A stretch of DNA of 64,000 nucleotides, from NCBI RefSeq assembly GCF_016772415.1, contig NZ_JAGSGD010000001.1, positions 1,240,001 through 1,304,000 of the forward strand. Reading direction: 5' to 3'. The position numbers and the translations under genes are program-made. Of the stretch, positions 1 through 7,571 are shown in pieces (within the stretch, counting starts at the first letter, position 1; each line of letters begins with the position of its first letter). Source of the DNA: Phenylobacterium glaciei. GTDB taxonomy: Bacteria > Pseudomonadota > Alphaproteobacteria > Caulobacterales > Caulobacteraceae. The notes beneath the pieces are model-generated. The model worked only from the letters and a program-made list of their open reading frames with translations. It was not told where the DNA came from and made no database searches.

Positions 1-1
1 T

Positions 2-619
2 CTGCTGAATCGAACCCACGGCGGTGGCACCCCGCCGCTGGCCTTCGAGGCTGACATCCGCGACCGCCACCGGCTGATGTCGCGGGAACGCTGGCGTATC
101 GCCCAGGCCGCCGCGGCCCTGGTGGAGCCGGGAGAGGCGATCATGATCGACGCCGGCTCCACTACTCTGCACCTCGCCATAGCCCTGGCCGATCTGAACC
201 GGCCGATGGTGGCCGTCACCAACGGCCTGGCCATCGCCGACGCCTTGGGCAAGTGCGCCCAGATTCGGGTGATCGTCTGCCCCGGCGAGCTCAACGCCCC
301 CCAGAGCGGCCTGGTTGGCCCCGAGACCTGGCAGTTCCTTAAACGCCTCAACGCCAATCGGGCCTTCATCGGCGCCAGCGGCTTGACCACTGAAGGGCCA
401 ACCGAGGCGGAGTCCTCCATGGCCTGGGTCAAGCGCGCCATGATCGAGCGAGCCCGGACCACCAGCCTGCTCATCGACCACGGCAAGTTCAACGTCGACA
501 TGCTGGAGGTCGTCTGCCCGCTCTCGGCCCTGCACGATGTTTTCACCGACCAGCCGCCGGACACCGCTCTGGTCGAGGCGCTCTCCGGCGCGGCAACCGG
601 CCTGACCGTGGTCGCCTGA
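2..619 (+). CDS. DeoR-family transcriptional regulator, 5' truncated by window edge
   Basis: The reading frame is open from base 2, so the N-terminal helix-turn-helix lies outside the window. The visible part begins in the linker (LLNRTHGGGTPP), characteristic of GlpR/DeoR proteins just after the wHTH. It continues through the sugar-phosphate-sensing DeoRC domain: IMIDAGSTTLHLA is the typical effector-pocket start, and VTNGLAIADAL and FIGASGLTTEGPTEAE follow. Family members are usually repressors released by a phosphorylated sugar or polyol. It lies upstream of, and in the same orientation as, a TonB-dependent receptor and a phosphatase-superfamily gene, so local control of those genes is a reasonable inference. 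The effector is not deducible. Confidence 0.85.
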   Translation: MLNRTHGGGTPPLAFEADIRDRHRLMSRERWRIAQAAAALVEPGEAIMIDAGSTTLHLAIALADLNRPMVAVTNGLAIADALGKCAQIRVIVCPGELNAPQSGLVGPETWQFLKRLNANRAFIGASGLTTEGPTEAESSMAWVKRAMIERARTTSLLIDHGKFNVDMLEVVCPLSALHDVFTDQPPDTALVEALSGAATGLTVVA

Positions 620-643
620 ACCCAGTTCATTTATTGTGTTCAT

Positions 644-662
644 CCAACAATAATTATGTTGG
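644..662. promoter_or_regulatory. Candidate operator/promoter palindrome upstream of TonB receptor gene
   Basis: The 138-base gap between the DeoR gene and the receptor gene is strikingly AT-rich for this genome. It contains a perfect inverted repeat, CCAACA, 7 bases, TGTTGG, followed by AATAATG. Palindromes in such gaps are typical repressor sites, and the neighbouring DeoR protein is the obvious candidate ligand. The sequence shows only the symmetry and base composition; binding is inference. Confidence 0.4.
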
Positions 663-757
663 AATAATGTCGCATATCTGAATCCGAGCCGTCAAAGAGC
701 CCTGTTACCCAGACCACTGAAACCGCAACGGGTGGTTTCAGTCGACCGGGGGCATCC

Positions 758-3067
758 ATGAAAAGCCATCTTCTCGCCGGCGCCGCTCTGGGCGCCATCC
801 TGTTGGGCTGGGCCAATGGCGCGGCCGCCGCAGCCGCTGCCGCTGAGGCCGTTGAGACCGCCTCGGTTGATGAATTGGTGGTCTTAGGTCGTGGCGAAGC
901 TCGACAAGTTCAGACGGTGGACGGATCGGACCTCCAGCTGGAGGTGGCCGGCGCCAGTCCGCTGAAGATGGTCGAGAAGCTGCCGAACGTGAACCTGCAG
1001 TCGGCCGACCCCTTCGGGGCCTACGAATGGTCCTCGCGCATCTCGATCCGCGGCTTTGACCGCAACCGCCTGGGCTTCACCCTGGACGGCGTGCCGCTTG
1101 GCGACATGACCTACGGCAACCATAACGGCCTGCACATCTCCCGCGCCATCGCCGGTGAGAACGTCGGCCAGGCGACCCTGGCCCAGGGCGCGGGCGCCCT
1201 GGGGGTGGCCTCATCGAGCGACCTGGGGGGCTCCCTGCAGTTCCGCTCCCGCGCGCCGTCCGCCGAGTTCGCGGTCCTGGCTGCGGCGACCGCAGGCTCC
1301 GACGACACCTACCGTGGCTTCGTCCGCCTCGATAGCGGCGAGCTGGCCACCGGCGCGCGCGGCTATCTCAGCTACTCCTACAATACCGCCGGCAAGTGGA
1401 AGGGCGACGGCGAGCAGCGCCAGACGCAGGTAAACTTCAAGGCTGTTCAGCCCATCGGCGAGGGCGCGCTCACCGGCTGGGTCAACTGGTCGACCCGCCA
1501 GGAGAACGACTATCAGGACCTGTCGCTGGAGATGATCAGCCGCCTGGGCCCGAACTGGGACAACTTCGCGCCCAACTATGCGGCCGCCGTGCAGGCGGCC
1601 GAGATCGGCAATAACCGCGGGGAGACCGGGGTCGCCCCGAAGTTCCCGGCCTTCGGGACCGTCTATCCGGGCAAGATCACCAATGCCGACGACGCCTATT
1701 ACGACGCCTCGGGGTTGCGCGACGACCTGATCGGCGCCGTGACCCTGGACATGCCGGTGACGGAGGCCCTGCGCGTCCAGGCGACGGCCTATGGCCACAC
1801 CAATGAGGGCCAGGGCCTTTGGGTGACGCCCTATGTGGCCTCGCCCAACTACGGCGTCGCTGGGGCCACGGCCAATGACTCTCCCCTGTCGATCCGTACG
1901 ACCGAGTACGACATCAGCCGGCGCGGCGTCGTGGCTGGCGCGACCCTGACCCTGGGCGACCACGAGATTGGGGGCGGCCTCTGGTACGAGGGCAACGACT
2001 TCACCCAGGCCCGGCGCTTCTACGCCCTGAACCGCACCTCGTTCTCGCGGGACATCCTGGCGATGCAGTCGGGCGCCTTCCGTACAGACTGGGAGTACGA
2101 TTTCAAGACCACCACCCGGAAGTTCTACCTGTCCGACATCTGGTCGATCAGCGACGTGCTGGCGGTCAATTTCGGTTTTAAATCGCTGTCGGTTGAGAAC
2201 CAGGCCACCACCGTGGTGGGGGCCAACAAGACCGGGACGATTAAGGCCGAAGAGAACTTCCTGCCGCAGATCGGGGTCCGCTTCGACCTCACCCCCGACA
2301 GCCAATTCTTCGCCGGCTATTCGGAGAACATGCGCGCCTTCGCCAGCTCCGGCACCTCTGGTCCCTTCTCAGCGTCCCAGGCGGGCTTCAACGCCATCAA
2401 GAACAAGCTGAAGCCCGAGCTTTCCCAGACCTTTGAGGCCGGCTGGCGCTACAAGACCTCGGACTTCCAGGGCGTCGTGGCCCTTTACCATGTCCAGTTC
2501 AAGAACCGGCTGTTCGGTGTCGCGGTCGGCTCGGGCATCCAGGGCAATCCCGCTGCACTCGCCAATGTCGGCGGGGTGACGGCCAAGGGCTTCGAGGCCG
2601 CCGCGGACTGGAACTTCGCCCCCGACTGGTCGCTATTCGCCTCCTACGCCTACAACGACTCGACCTATGACGACGACACCCGCGACGGCAACGGCGCCAT
2701 CGTCGCCCGCACCGCCGGCAAGACCACGGTCGACACGCCCGAGAACCTCTTCAAGGCCGATCTGAACTACGACAATGGGTCGCTGTTCGGGAAGTTCGGC
2801 CTGTCTTATCTGAGCCAGCGCTTCTTCACCTATGAGAACGACCGCGGCGTCCCCTCCCAGACCCTGGCCGAACTTACCCTGGGCTACCGGTTCGCCGGTT
2901 CGCCGGTGCTGGAGGGCCTGGAACTGCAGCTCAATGTCAGCAACCTGTTCGACGAAGCCTACATCTCCACTATCGACTCCAACGGCTTCGCTATCCGCGG
3001 CGACAGCCAGACCCTCCTGACTGGCGCTCCGCGGCAGGTCTTCGTCACGGTCCGCAAGACCTTCTAG
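758..3067 (+). CDS. TonB-dependent outer-membrane receptor
   Basis: The 769-residue protein has a signal peptide (residues 1 to about 25, ending in an alanine run) and a plug domain (about 40-155, with ISIRGFDRNRLGFTLDGVPLG). A 22-strand-type barrel follows and ends in Phe (VFVTVRKTF), the usual BamA-recognised C-terminus. VDELVVLGRGEARQVQ at about 38-53 resembles a TonB-box region. Length and architecture are normal for a TonB-ExbBD-energised importer in Caulobacterales. The ligand cannot be read from sequence; the neighbouring DeoR regulator and secreted phosphatase-like enzyme suggest a phosphorylated organic substrate (inference). The ATG start has a G-rich Shine-Dalgarno (CCGGGGGC) and is followed by a clean signal peptide. 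Confidence 0.92.
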   Translation: MKSHLLAGAALGAILLGWANGAAAAAAAAEAVETASVDELVVLGRGEARQVQTVDGSDLQLEVAGASPLKMVEKLPNVNLQSADPFGAYEWSSRISIRGFDRNRLGFTLDGVPLGDMTYGNHNGLHISRAIAGENVGQATLAQGAGALGVASSSDLGGSLQFRSRAPSAEFAVLAAATAGSDDTYRGFVRLDSGELATGARGYLSYSYNTAGKWKGDGEQRQTQVNFKAVQPIGEGALTGWVNWSTRQENDYQDLSLEMISRLGPNWDNFAPNYAAAVQAAEIGNNRGETGVAPKFPAFGTVYPGKITNADDAYYDASGLRDDLIGAVTLDMPVTEALRVQATAYGHTNEGQGLWVTPYVASPNYGVAGATANDSPLSIRTTEYDISRRGVVAGATLTLGDHEIGGGLWYEGNDFTQARRFYALNRTSFSRDILAMQSGAFRTDWEYDFKTTTRKFYLSDIWSISDVLAVNFGFKSLSVENQATTVVGANKTGTIKAEENFLPQIGVRFDLTPDSQFFAGYSENMRAFASSGTSGPFSASQAGFNAIKNKLKPELSQTFEAGWRYKTSDFQGVVALYHVQFKNRLFGVAVGSGIQGNPAALANVGGVTAKGFEAAADWNFAPDWSLFASYAYNDSTYDDDTRDGNGAIVARTAGKTTVDTPENLFKADLNYDNGSLFGKFGLSYLSQRFFTYENDRGVPSQTLAELTLGYRFAGSPVLEGLELQLNVSNLFDEAYISTIDSNGFAIRGDSQTLLTGAPRQVFVTVRKTF

Positions 3068-3081
3068 TTTATCCCCGAACT

Positions 3082-3114
3082 GGAGCCGGGCGTCTGTGCT
3101 CGGCTCCTATTTTT
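3082..3114 (+). terminator. Intrinsic terminator-like hairpin after TonB receptor gene
   Basis: GGAGCCG and CGGCTCC (3082-3088 and 3101-3107) form a 7-bp stem followed by TATTTTT. The hairpin lies 14 bases after the receptor stop and 18 bases before the next start, so it may limit rather than abolish read-through into the phosphatase gene. Confidence 0.5.
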
Positions 3115-3132
3115 CGCCTCCGGGAGACCAAA

Positions 3133-4242
3133 ATGACCCTGCCACGCGCCCTCATCGCGGCCCTCGCCCTGGCCCTCGCCGCCACCGCTCCGGCCCTGGC
3201 CAAGCCGGCGGAAGAACGGTTGGTTCTCGTGACGGTGGACGGTCTGAGTTGGCAGGAGCTGTTCCACGGCGCCGACCCGGCCCGCGCGGCCGACAAGACC
3301 TTCGTCGAGGATCCCGCCGCCCTGAAGCCGCAGTTCATCGACGTTCCCGACCGCGCCCGCGCCCTGACCCCCTTCCTGCACGACGTGGTGGCTAAGCAGG
3401 GGGTCCTGTTGGGGGATCGCGACCACGGGGGCTGCGTCAGGGTCACCAACGACATGTGGTTCTCCTATCCCGGGTACAACGAGATCCTGACGGGCCGCGT
3501 CGATCCGGCCATCACCTCCAATGAGCACGGCCAAAACAAGAACGTCACGGTCCTGGAGTGGCTGAACGGCCAGCCGGGGTTCCAGGGGAAGGTCCGCGCG
3601 GTCACCTCGTGGAACACCTTCGACGACATTCTCGCCGCCTCCCGCAGCAAGCTTGCGGTCAACGCCGGTTGGGCCACTTCGGCCTCGCGCACGCCGATGG
3701 AGGCCACCCTGGCGCGCCTCCAGGCCCAGACCCCGCGCCGCTGGGCCGGGGTGCGGTTTGATCTCTTCACCCACGGCTACGCCCTGGAGACCCTGAAGCA
3801 CGACAAGCCTCGGGTGCTCTATGTCTCCTATGGCGAGACCGACGACTTCGCCCACGACGGCCTCTACGACCAGACCCTGATCGCCGCGCGGCGCACCGAC
3901 GCCTTCATCGGCGAGCTCTGGGCGGCCCTTCAGGCCGACCCGGCCTATGCCGGCAAGACCACGCTGATCGTCACCACCGATCACGGCCGCGGGACCGACG
4001 CCCGGCCCGAGGCGTGGAAGAGCCACGGCAAGCCCGCCTGGCCGGGTTCGGACGAGACCTGGATCGCCGCCATCGGTCCGTCCATCGCGCCCCAGGTCAC
4101 GCCGACCAAGGACTGCCTGGGGGCCAATCAGGTGGCCGCCACGGGGCTCAAGTCGCTCGGACTGGACTGGACGGCCTTCGATCCTGCCGCCGGTCCGCCG
4201 CTGGCGATCTTCAAGGCGGCGGGCAGGGTGTCGCAGCCCTGA
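3133..4242 (+). CDS. Secreted alkaline-phosphatase-superfamily protein (phosphodiesterase/sulfatase-like)
   Basis: The 369-residue protein has a signal peptide (about 1-22, ALALALAATAPALA). The mature start, ERLVLVTVDGLSWQELFHG, carries the first metal-binding Asp of the superfamily. Later metal motifs are YVSYGETDDFAHDG and TTLIVTTDHGRG, followed by SHGKP. These match metal-dependent phosphatases, phosphodiesterases and phosphoglyceromutase-like hydrolases that act in the periplasm. The nucleophile (Thr/Ser) was not pinned down, so substrate class is open. It probably shares a transcription unit with the TonB receptor and would release or process the imported ligand (inference). GGGAGA just upstream supports the ATG. 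Confidence 0.8.
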   Translation: MTLPRALIAALALALAATAPALAKPAEERLVLVTVDGLSWQELFHGADPARAADKTFVEDPAALKPQFIDVPDRARALTPFLHDVVAKQGVLLGDRDHGGCVRVTNDMWFSYPGYNEILTGRVDPAITSNEHGQNKNVTVLEWLNGQPGFQGKVRAVTSWNTFDDILAASRSKLAVNAGWATSASRTPMEATLARLQAQTPRRWAGVRFDLFTHGYALETLKHDKPRVLYVSYGETDDFAHDGLYDQTLIAARRTDAFIGELWAALQADPAYAGKTTLIVTTDHGRGTDARPEAWKSHGKPAWPGSDETWIAAIGPSIAPQVTPTKDCLGANQVAATGLKSLGLDWTAFDPAAGPPLAIFKAAGRVSQP

Positions 4243-4269
4243 ATCTTCATTCGAAGTTAAGGCCGCAGG

Positions 4270-5649
4270 GTGGATTCTTGGGGGGTTGAGCCGCGCCCCG
4301 GAGTGACCCTTTTGCGTAACCTCGTCGCCGCCGTCGAGCGTATCGATCCGCTGACCGTTTCGGGCCGCGTGGCGGCGGTGAATGGTCTCCTGATCGAAGC
4401 CCGCGGCGGGCTGACCCGCCTGTCGGTAGGCGCGCGAGCGGCCATCGAACGCCGGGCTGACACCCCCCTTCAGGCCGAGGTCGTCGGCTTCCGCGAAACC
4501 CGCGCCCTGCTGATGCCCTTCGGTCCGGTTGAAGGCGTCGCCCCCGGCGCGGAAATCCGCATCGACCCCATGGGGTCGGCCGTGCGCCCGACGCGGGCCT
4601 GGTTGGGCCGCATCATCGACGCTTTCGGCGATCCCATCGACGGGCTCGGCCCCCTGCCGCAAGGCCCCGTCGCCTATCCCCTGCGCGCCGCCCCGCCCGC
4701 CGCCCATGCCCGCGGCCGGGTCGGCGAGCGCCTGGACCTGGGCGTGCGGTCCATGAATGTCTTCACCACCTGCTGCCGCGGCCAGCGCCTGGGGGTGTTC
4801 GCCGGCTCCGGCGTCGGCAAGTCGGTGCTGCTCTCCATGCTGGCCAAGGAGGCCGACTGCGACGTGGTCGTGGTAGGACTGATCGGCGAACGGGGCCGTG
4901 AGGTCCGCGAGTTCATCGAGGAGACCCTGGGCGAGGAGGGCCTCAAGCGCGCCATCGTCGTCGTCGCCACCTCCGACGAGCCGGCGCTGAAGCGCCGCCA
5001 GGCCGCCTACATGACGCTGGCCATCGCCGAGTTCCTGCGCGACCAGGACCTGGAAGTCCTGTGCATGATGGACAGCGTCACCCGCTTCGCCATGGCCCAG
5101 CGCGAGATCGGCCTGGCCGCCGGCGAACCGCCGACCACCAAGGGCTACACCCCCACCGTCTTCACCGAGCTGCCCAAGCTGCTGGAGCGCGCCGGTCCCG
5201 GGCCCGTGCGGCCCGACGGCACGACGGCAGGCCCCATCACCGGCATCTTCACCGTGCTGGTGGACGGCGACGACCACAACGAGCCCATCGCCGACGCCGT
5301 GCGCGGTATCCTCGACGGCCATATCGTCATGGAGCGCGCCATCGCCGAGCGCGGCCGCTTCCCGGCCATCAATGTGCTGAAGTCCATCAGCCGGACCATG
5401 CCGGGCTGCCACCTGCCCCATGAGCGGCAGATCGTCACCAACGCCCGCCAGACTCTATCGGCCTACGCCAACATGGAGGAGCTGATCCGCATCGGCGCCT
5501 ACCGCGCCGGCGCCGATCCGATGGTCGACCGGGCCATCGCGCTCAACCCGCAACTGGAAGCCTTCCTTGGCCAGGACAAGGACGAGGCCACCAGCCTCGA
5601 CGAAAGCTTCGAACTCCTGGCCCAGATCCTGATGAGTGAAGCCGCATGA
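4270..5649 (+). CDS. fliI: Flagellar export ATPase FliI
   Basis: This is the ATPase of the flagellar type III export apparatus, which hexamerises on the cytoplasmic face of the FlhA/FlhB gate. The Walker A is GSGVGKS (about residues 180-186), and [16 protein letters not shown] is the FliI/YscN signature. [21 protein letters not shown] is the usual F1-beta-like segment. At 459 residues the length is normal. The start is ambiguous. The frame opens with GTG at 4270, but TTG at 4312 has GGAG 8 bases upstream and gives an N-terminus ([13 protein letters not shown]) that looks like other FliI proteins. The stop overlaps the fliJ start by 4 bases (ATGA), indicating translational coupling. Confidence 0.95.
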   Translation: MDSWGVEPRPGVTLLRNLVAAVERIDPLTVSGRVAAVNGLLIEARGGLTRLSVGARAAIERRADTPLQAEVVGFRETRALLMPFGPVEGVAPGAEIRIDPMGSAVRPTRAWLGRIIDAFGDPIDGLGPLPQGPVAYPLRAAPPAAHARGRVGERLDLGVRSMNVFTTCCRGQRLGVFAGSGVGKSVLLSMLAKEADCDVVVVGLIGERGREVREFIEETLGEEGLKRAIVVVATSDEPALKRRQAAYMTLAIAEFLRDQDLEVLCMMDSVTRFAMAQREIGLAAGEPPTTKGYTPTVFTELPKLLERAGPGPVRPDGTTAGPITGIFTVLVDGDDHNEPIADAVRGILDGHIVMERAIAERGRFPAINVLKSISRTMPGCHLPHERQIVTNARQTLSAYANMEELIRIGAYRAGADPMVDRAIALNPQLEAFLGQDKDEATSLDESFELLAQILMSEAA

Positions 5650-6059
5650 GCTGGGCCGACAGTCTGATCAAGCTCTCGACCTATGAGGTCGAGATCCTGC
5701 AAAAGCGCCTGGGCGAGATCGCCGACCGGCGCATGGCCGCCGAGATGAAGCTGGTCCTGCTGGAAGCCGAGGGTGAGGCCGAGGCCCATCGCGCCCGCGA
5801 GGACGCCGAGCACGGCTGGTATCAGGTGGGCTTCCTGGAGGGGCTGCGTATCCGCAAGGCCGCCGCACAGGTGGAGATCGACCGCATCGCCGACGAAGAG
5901 GCCGGCGCCCGCGACGCCCTCTCCCTGGCCTACGAAGAGCAGAAGAAATACGAGCAGGTGGCCGAGGGCATCGCCGTGGCCCGCCGCAAGGAAGTGGCCA
6001 AGCAGGAAACCGCAGCCCTCGACGAACTGGGCCTGCGCAGGGCCGCTGGAGCCCGATGA
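5646..6059 (+). CDS. fliJ: Flagellar export chaperone/stalk protein FliJ
   Basis: This is a 137-residue, highly charged, almost wholly alpha-helical coiled-coil protein (for example [19 protein letters not shown]) placed directly after fliI with a 4-base overlap. FliJ is the gamma-like stalk inside the FliI hexamer, linking it to FlhA and helping to cycle export chaperones. FliJ sequences diverge strongly, so the call rests on size, coiled-coil character and synteny. It ends in an ATGA overlap with the following xylanase gene. Confidence 0.85.
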   Translation: MSWADSLIKLSTYEVEILQKRLGEIADRRMAAEMKLVLLEAEGEAEAHRAREDAEHGWYQVGFLEGLRIRKAAAQVEIDRIADEEAGARDALSLAYEEQKKYEQVAEGIAVARRKEVAKQETAALDELGLRRAAGAR

Positions 6060-7093
6060 GACTGCACCGCCGCGCCTTCGTGGGCTCGGCCCTGGCGCTG
6101 GCGGCCTGCAACCGCACGGCCGACGCCCAGACCGCGCCGATCACCATCCCGCCCCTGAAATCCGTCGCCCCCTTCCCGGTGGGCGCGGCCATCCAGGCCG
6201 TCCATCTGCAGGACCCGACCCTGGTCCGCCTGCTGACCGAGCAGGTCTCCCAACTCACGCCCGAGTGGGAGATGAAGATGGAATACATCGCCCAGCCGGA
6301 CGGCTCGTTCCGGTTCGACGGTCCCGACCAGATCGCCGCCTTCGCCAAGGCCAACGGCATCCGGCTCTTCGGCCATACCCTGGTCTGGTACGACCAGGCG
6401 CCGGCGGCCTTCGAGAAACTCGACGAGAGCCGGGTCAGCTTCGCCGCGGCCTATCGCAACTACATCCTGGCGGTGGTGGGCCGCTATCGCGGCCAGGCCG
6501 TGGGCTGGGACGTGATCAACGAGACGGTGCTGGACGACGGCAGCGGCTGGCGCGACAGCCTGTGGGCCCGCAAGCTGGGCAAGCTGGAGCACATGATCCT
6601 GGCCTTCCAGCATGCCCGCGAGGCCGATCCCAGCGCGGTGCTGTTCCTCAACGACTTCTTCCTGGAAACCTTGCCGAACAAGCGACGGGCCTATCTGAAA
6701 CTGGCCGAGACCCTGCTGAAGGCCGGCGCGCCCCTGGGCGGTCTGGGCACCCAGACTCACCTGGCGGCCGGCGACCAGAAGGGCCTCATCAAGGCGGCCA
6801 TCGCCGACCTCGCCTCCCTCGGCCTGCCGATCCACATTTCCGAGATGGACGTCTCCCTGCAGGAGGGCGGCGGGCGCACCGAGCGGCTGACCCGCCAGGC
6901 CGACCTCTACCGCGAGGCCGCCGAGGCTTTCTCGGCCCTGCCGCAACACCAGCAGTTCGCCTTCACCACCTGGGGCCTGCGCGACCGGGAGTCCTGGCGC
7001 AAGCGCGAGGACGCCGCCGACGCGCCGCTGCTGTTCGATATCAATGGTGATCCCAAACCGGCCGCGCGGGCCTGGGTTCAGGGTCTCGGCTGA
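6056..7093 (+). CDS. GH10 endo-1,4-beta-xylanase, exported
   Basis: The 345-residue protein is a glycoside hydrolase family 10 TIM-barrel enzyme cleaving internal beta-1,4 linkages of xylan. The acid/base Glu is E156 in WDVINETV and the nucleophile Glu is E263 in HISEMDV. LFGHTLVWY and GLGTQTHL are further GH10 signatures. The N-terminus carries RR, then a hydrophobic stretch, then LAACN, so it may be a Tat substrate and/or lipoprotein (Cys about residue 18). It overlaps fliJ by 4 bases, an unexpected partner for flagellar export genes. Co-expression is implied by coupling, but a shared function is not. Confidence 0.93.
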   Translation: MRLHRRAFVGSALALAACNRTADAQTAPITIPPLKSVAPFPVGAAIQAVHLQDPTLVRLLTEQVSQLTPEWEMKMEYIAQPDGSFRFDGPDQIAAFAKANGIRLFGHTLVWYDQAPAAFEKLDESRVSFAAAYRNYILAVVGRYRGQAVGWDVINETVLDDGSGWRDSLWARKLGKLEHMILAFQHAREADPSAVLFLNDFFLETLPNKRRAYLKLAETLLKAGAPLGGLGTQTHLAAGDQKGLIKAAIADLASLGLPIHISEMDVSLQEGGGRTERLTRQADLYREAAEAFSALPQHQQFAFTTWGLRDRESWRKREDAADAPLLFDINGDPKPAARAWVQGLG

Positions 7094-7094
7094 C

Positions 7095-7478
7095 CTACTG
7101 CGGTTGCGGCGGTTGCGGCGCGCGGACCGAATTCTCGGCGTCCACGGCTTGGCGCATGGCGTGCAGGTCGTCGCTGAGGCGGAAGATGGCGACGTAGAGC
7201 TCGCAGAATGAGCGCCACAGCAGCACCAGGGCGCCCACCACCAGGAAGCCGCCCACCAGCACGCTGACGGCCAGCAGAATCCCCATGAACAGCTCTTCGC
7301 GCAGGGCCACGCCAACGGCGGTGCCGATGAACCCGAAGGCGATCAGGGCGATCACGCCGAGGCCCGCCCAATAGATCAGGTGGATGACCTGGTTGGTCAT
7401 CAGACGCTCGAAGGTCAGCAGGTCCCAGAACAGGCTGGCCCCCGCGCCGCGCTGGTAAGTGGGTTTGGATGGTCGCAT
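7095..7478 (-). CDS. DUF4282-type small membrane protein
   Basis: The 127-residue protein starts with MRPSKPTYQRGAG. It has two strongly hydrophobic segments (about 32-55 and 64-87: LIYWAGLGVIALIAFGFIG and GILLAVSVLVGGFLVVGALV), then RSFCELYVAIFRLSDDLH, the usual end of DUF4282 proteins. The C-terminal tail is proline- and glutamine-rich. The frame is open for 24 more codons upstream, but those lack family resemblance. Function is unknown. It is convergent with the xylanase gene (1 base apart) and lies 93 bases downstream of flhA on the same strand. Confidence 0.7.
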   Translation of the reverse strand: MRPSKPTYQRGAGASLFWDLLTFERLMTNQVIHLIYWAGLGVIALIAFGFIGTAVGVALREELFMGILLAVSVLVGGFLVVGALVLLWRSFCELYVAIFRLSDDLHAMRQAVDAENSVRAPQPPQPQ

Positions 7479-7571
7479 GCGATGTCCAAGCTCGGAGCTG
7501 ACAATCGCCCCATGGGCGAAACCGCTACCAGTGGAAAAGCGCGCCTGCAACGGCGCACACGTTGTGCGGGG

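Noticed and set aside
3064..5421. A 785-codon open frame on the minus strand
   Set aside because: It is antisense to the phosphatase gene and fliI, both with clear family motifs; the frame itself has none.
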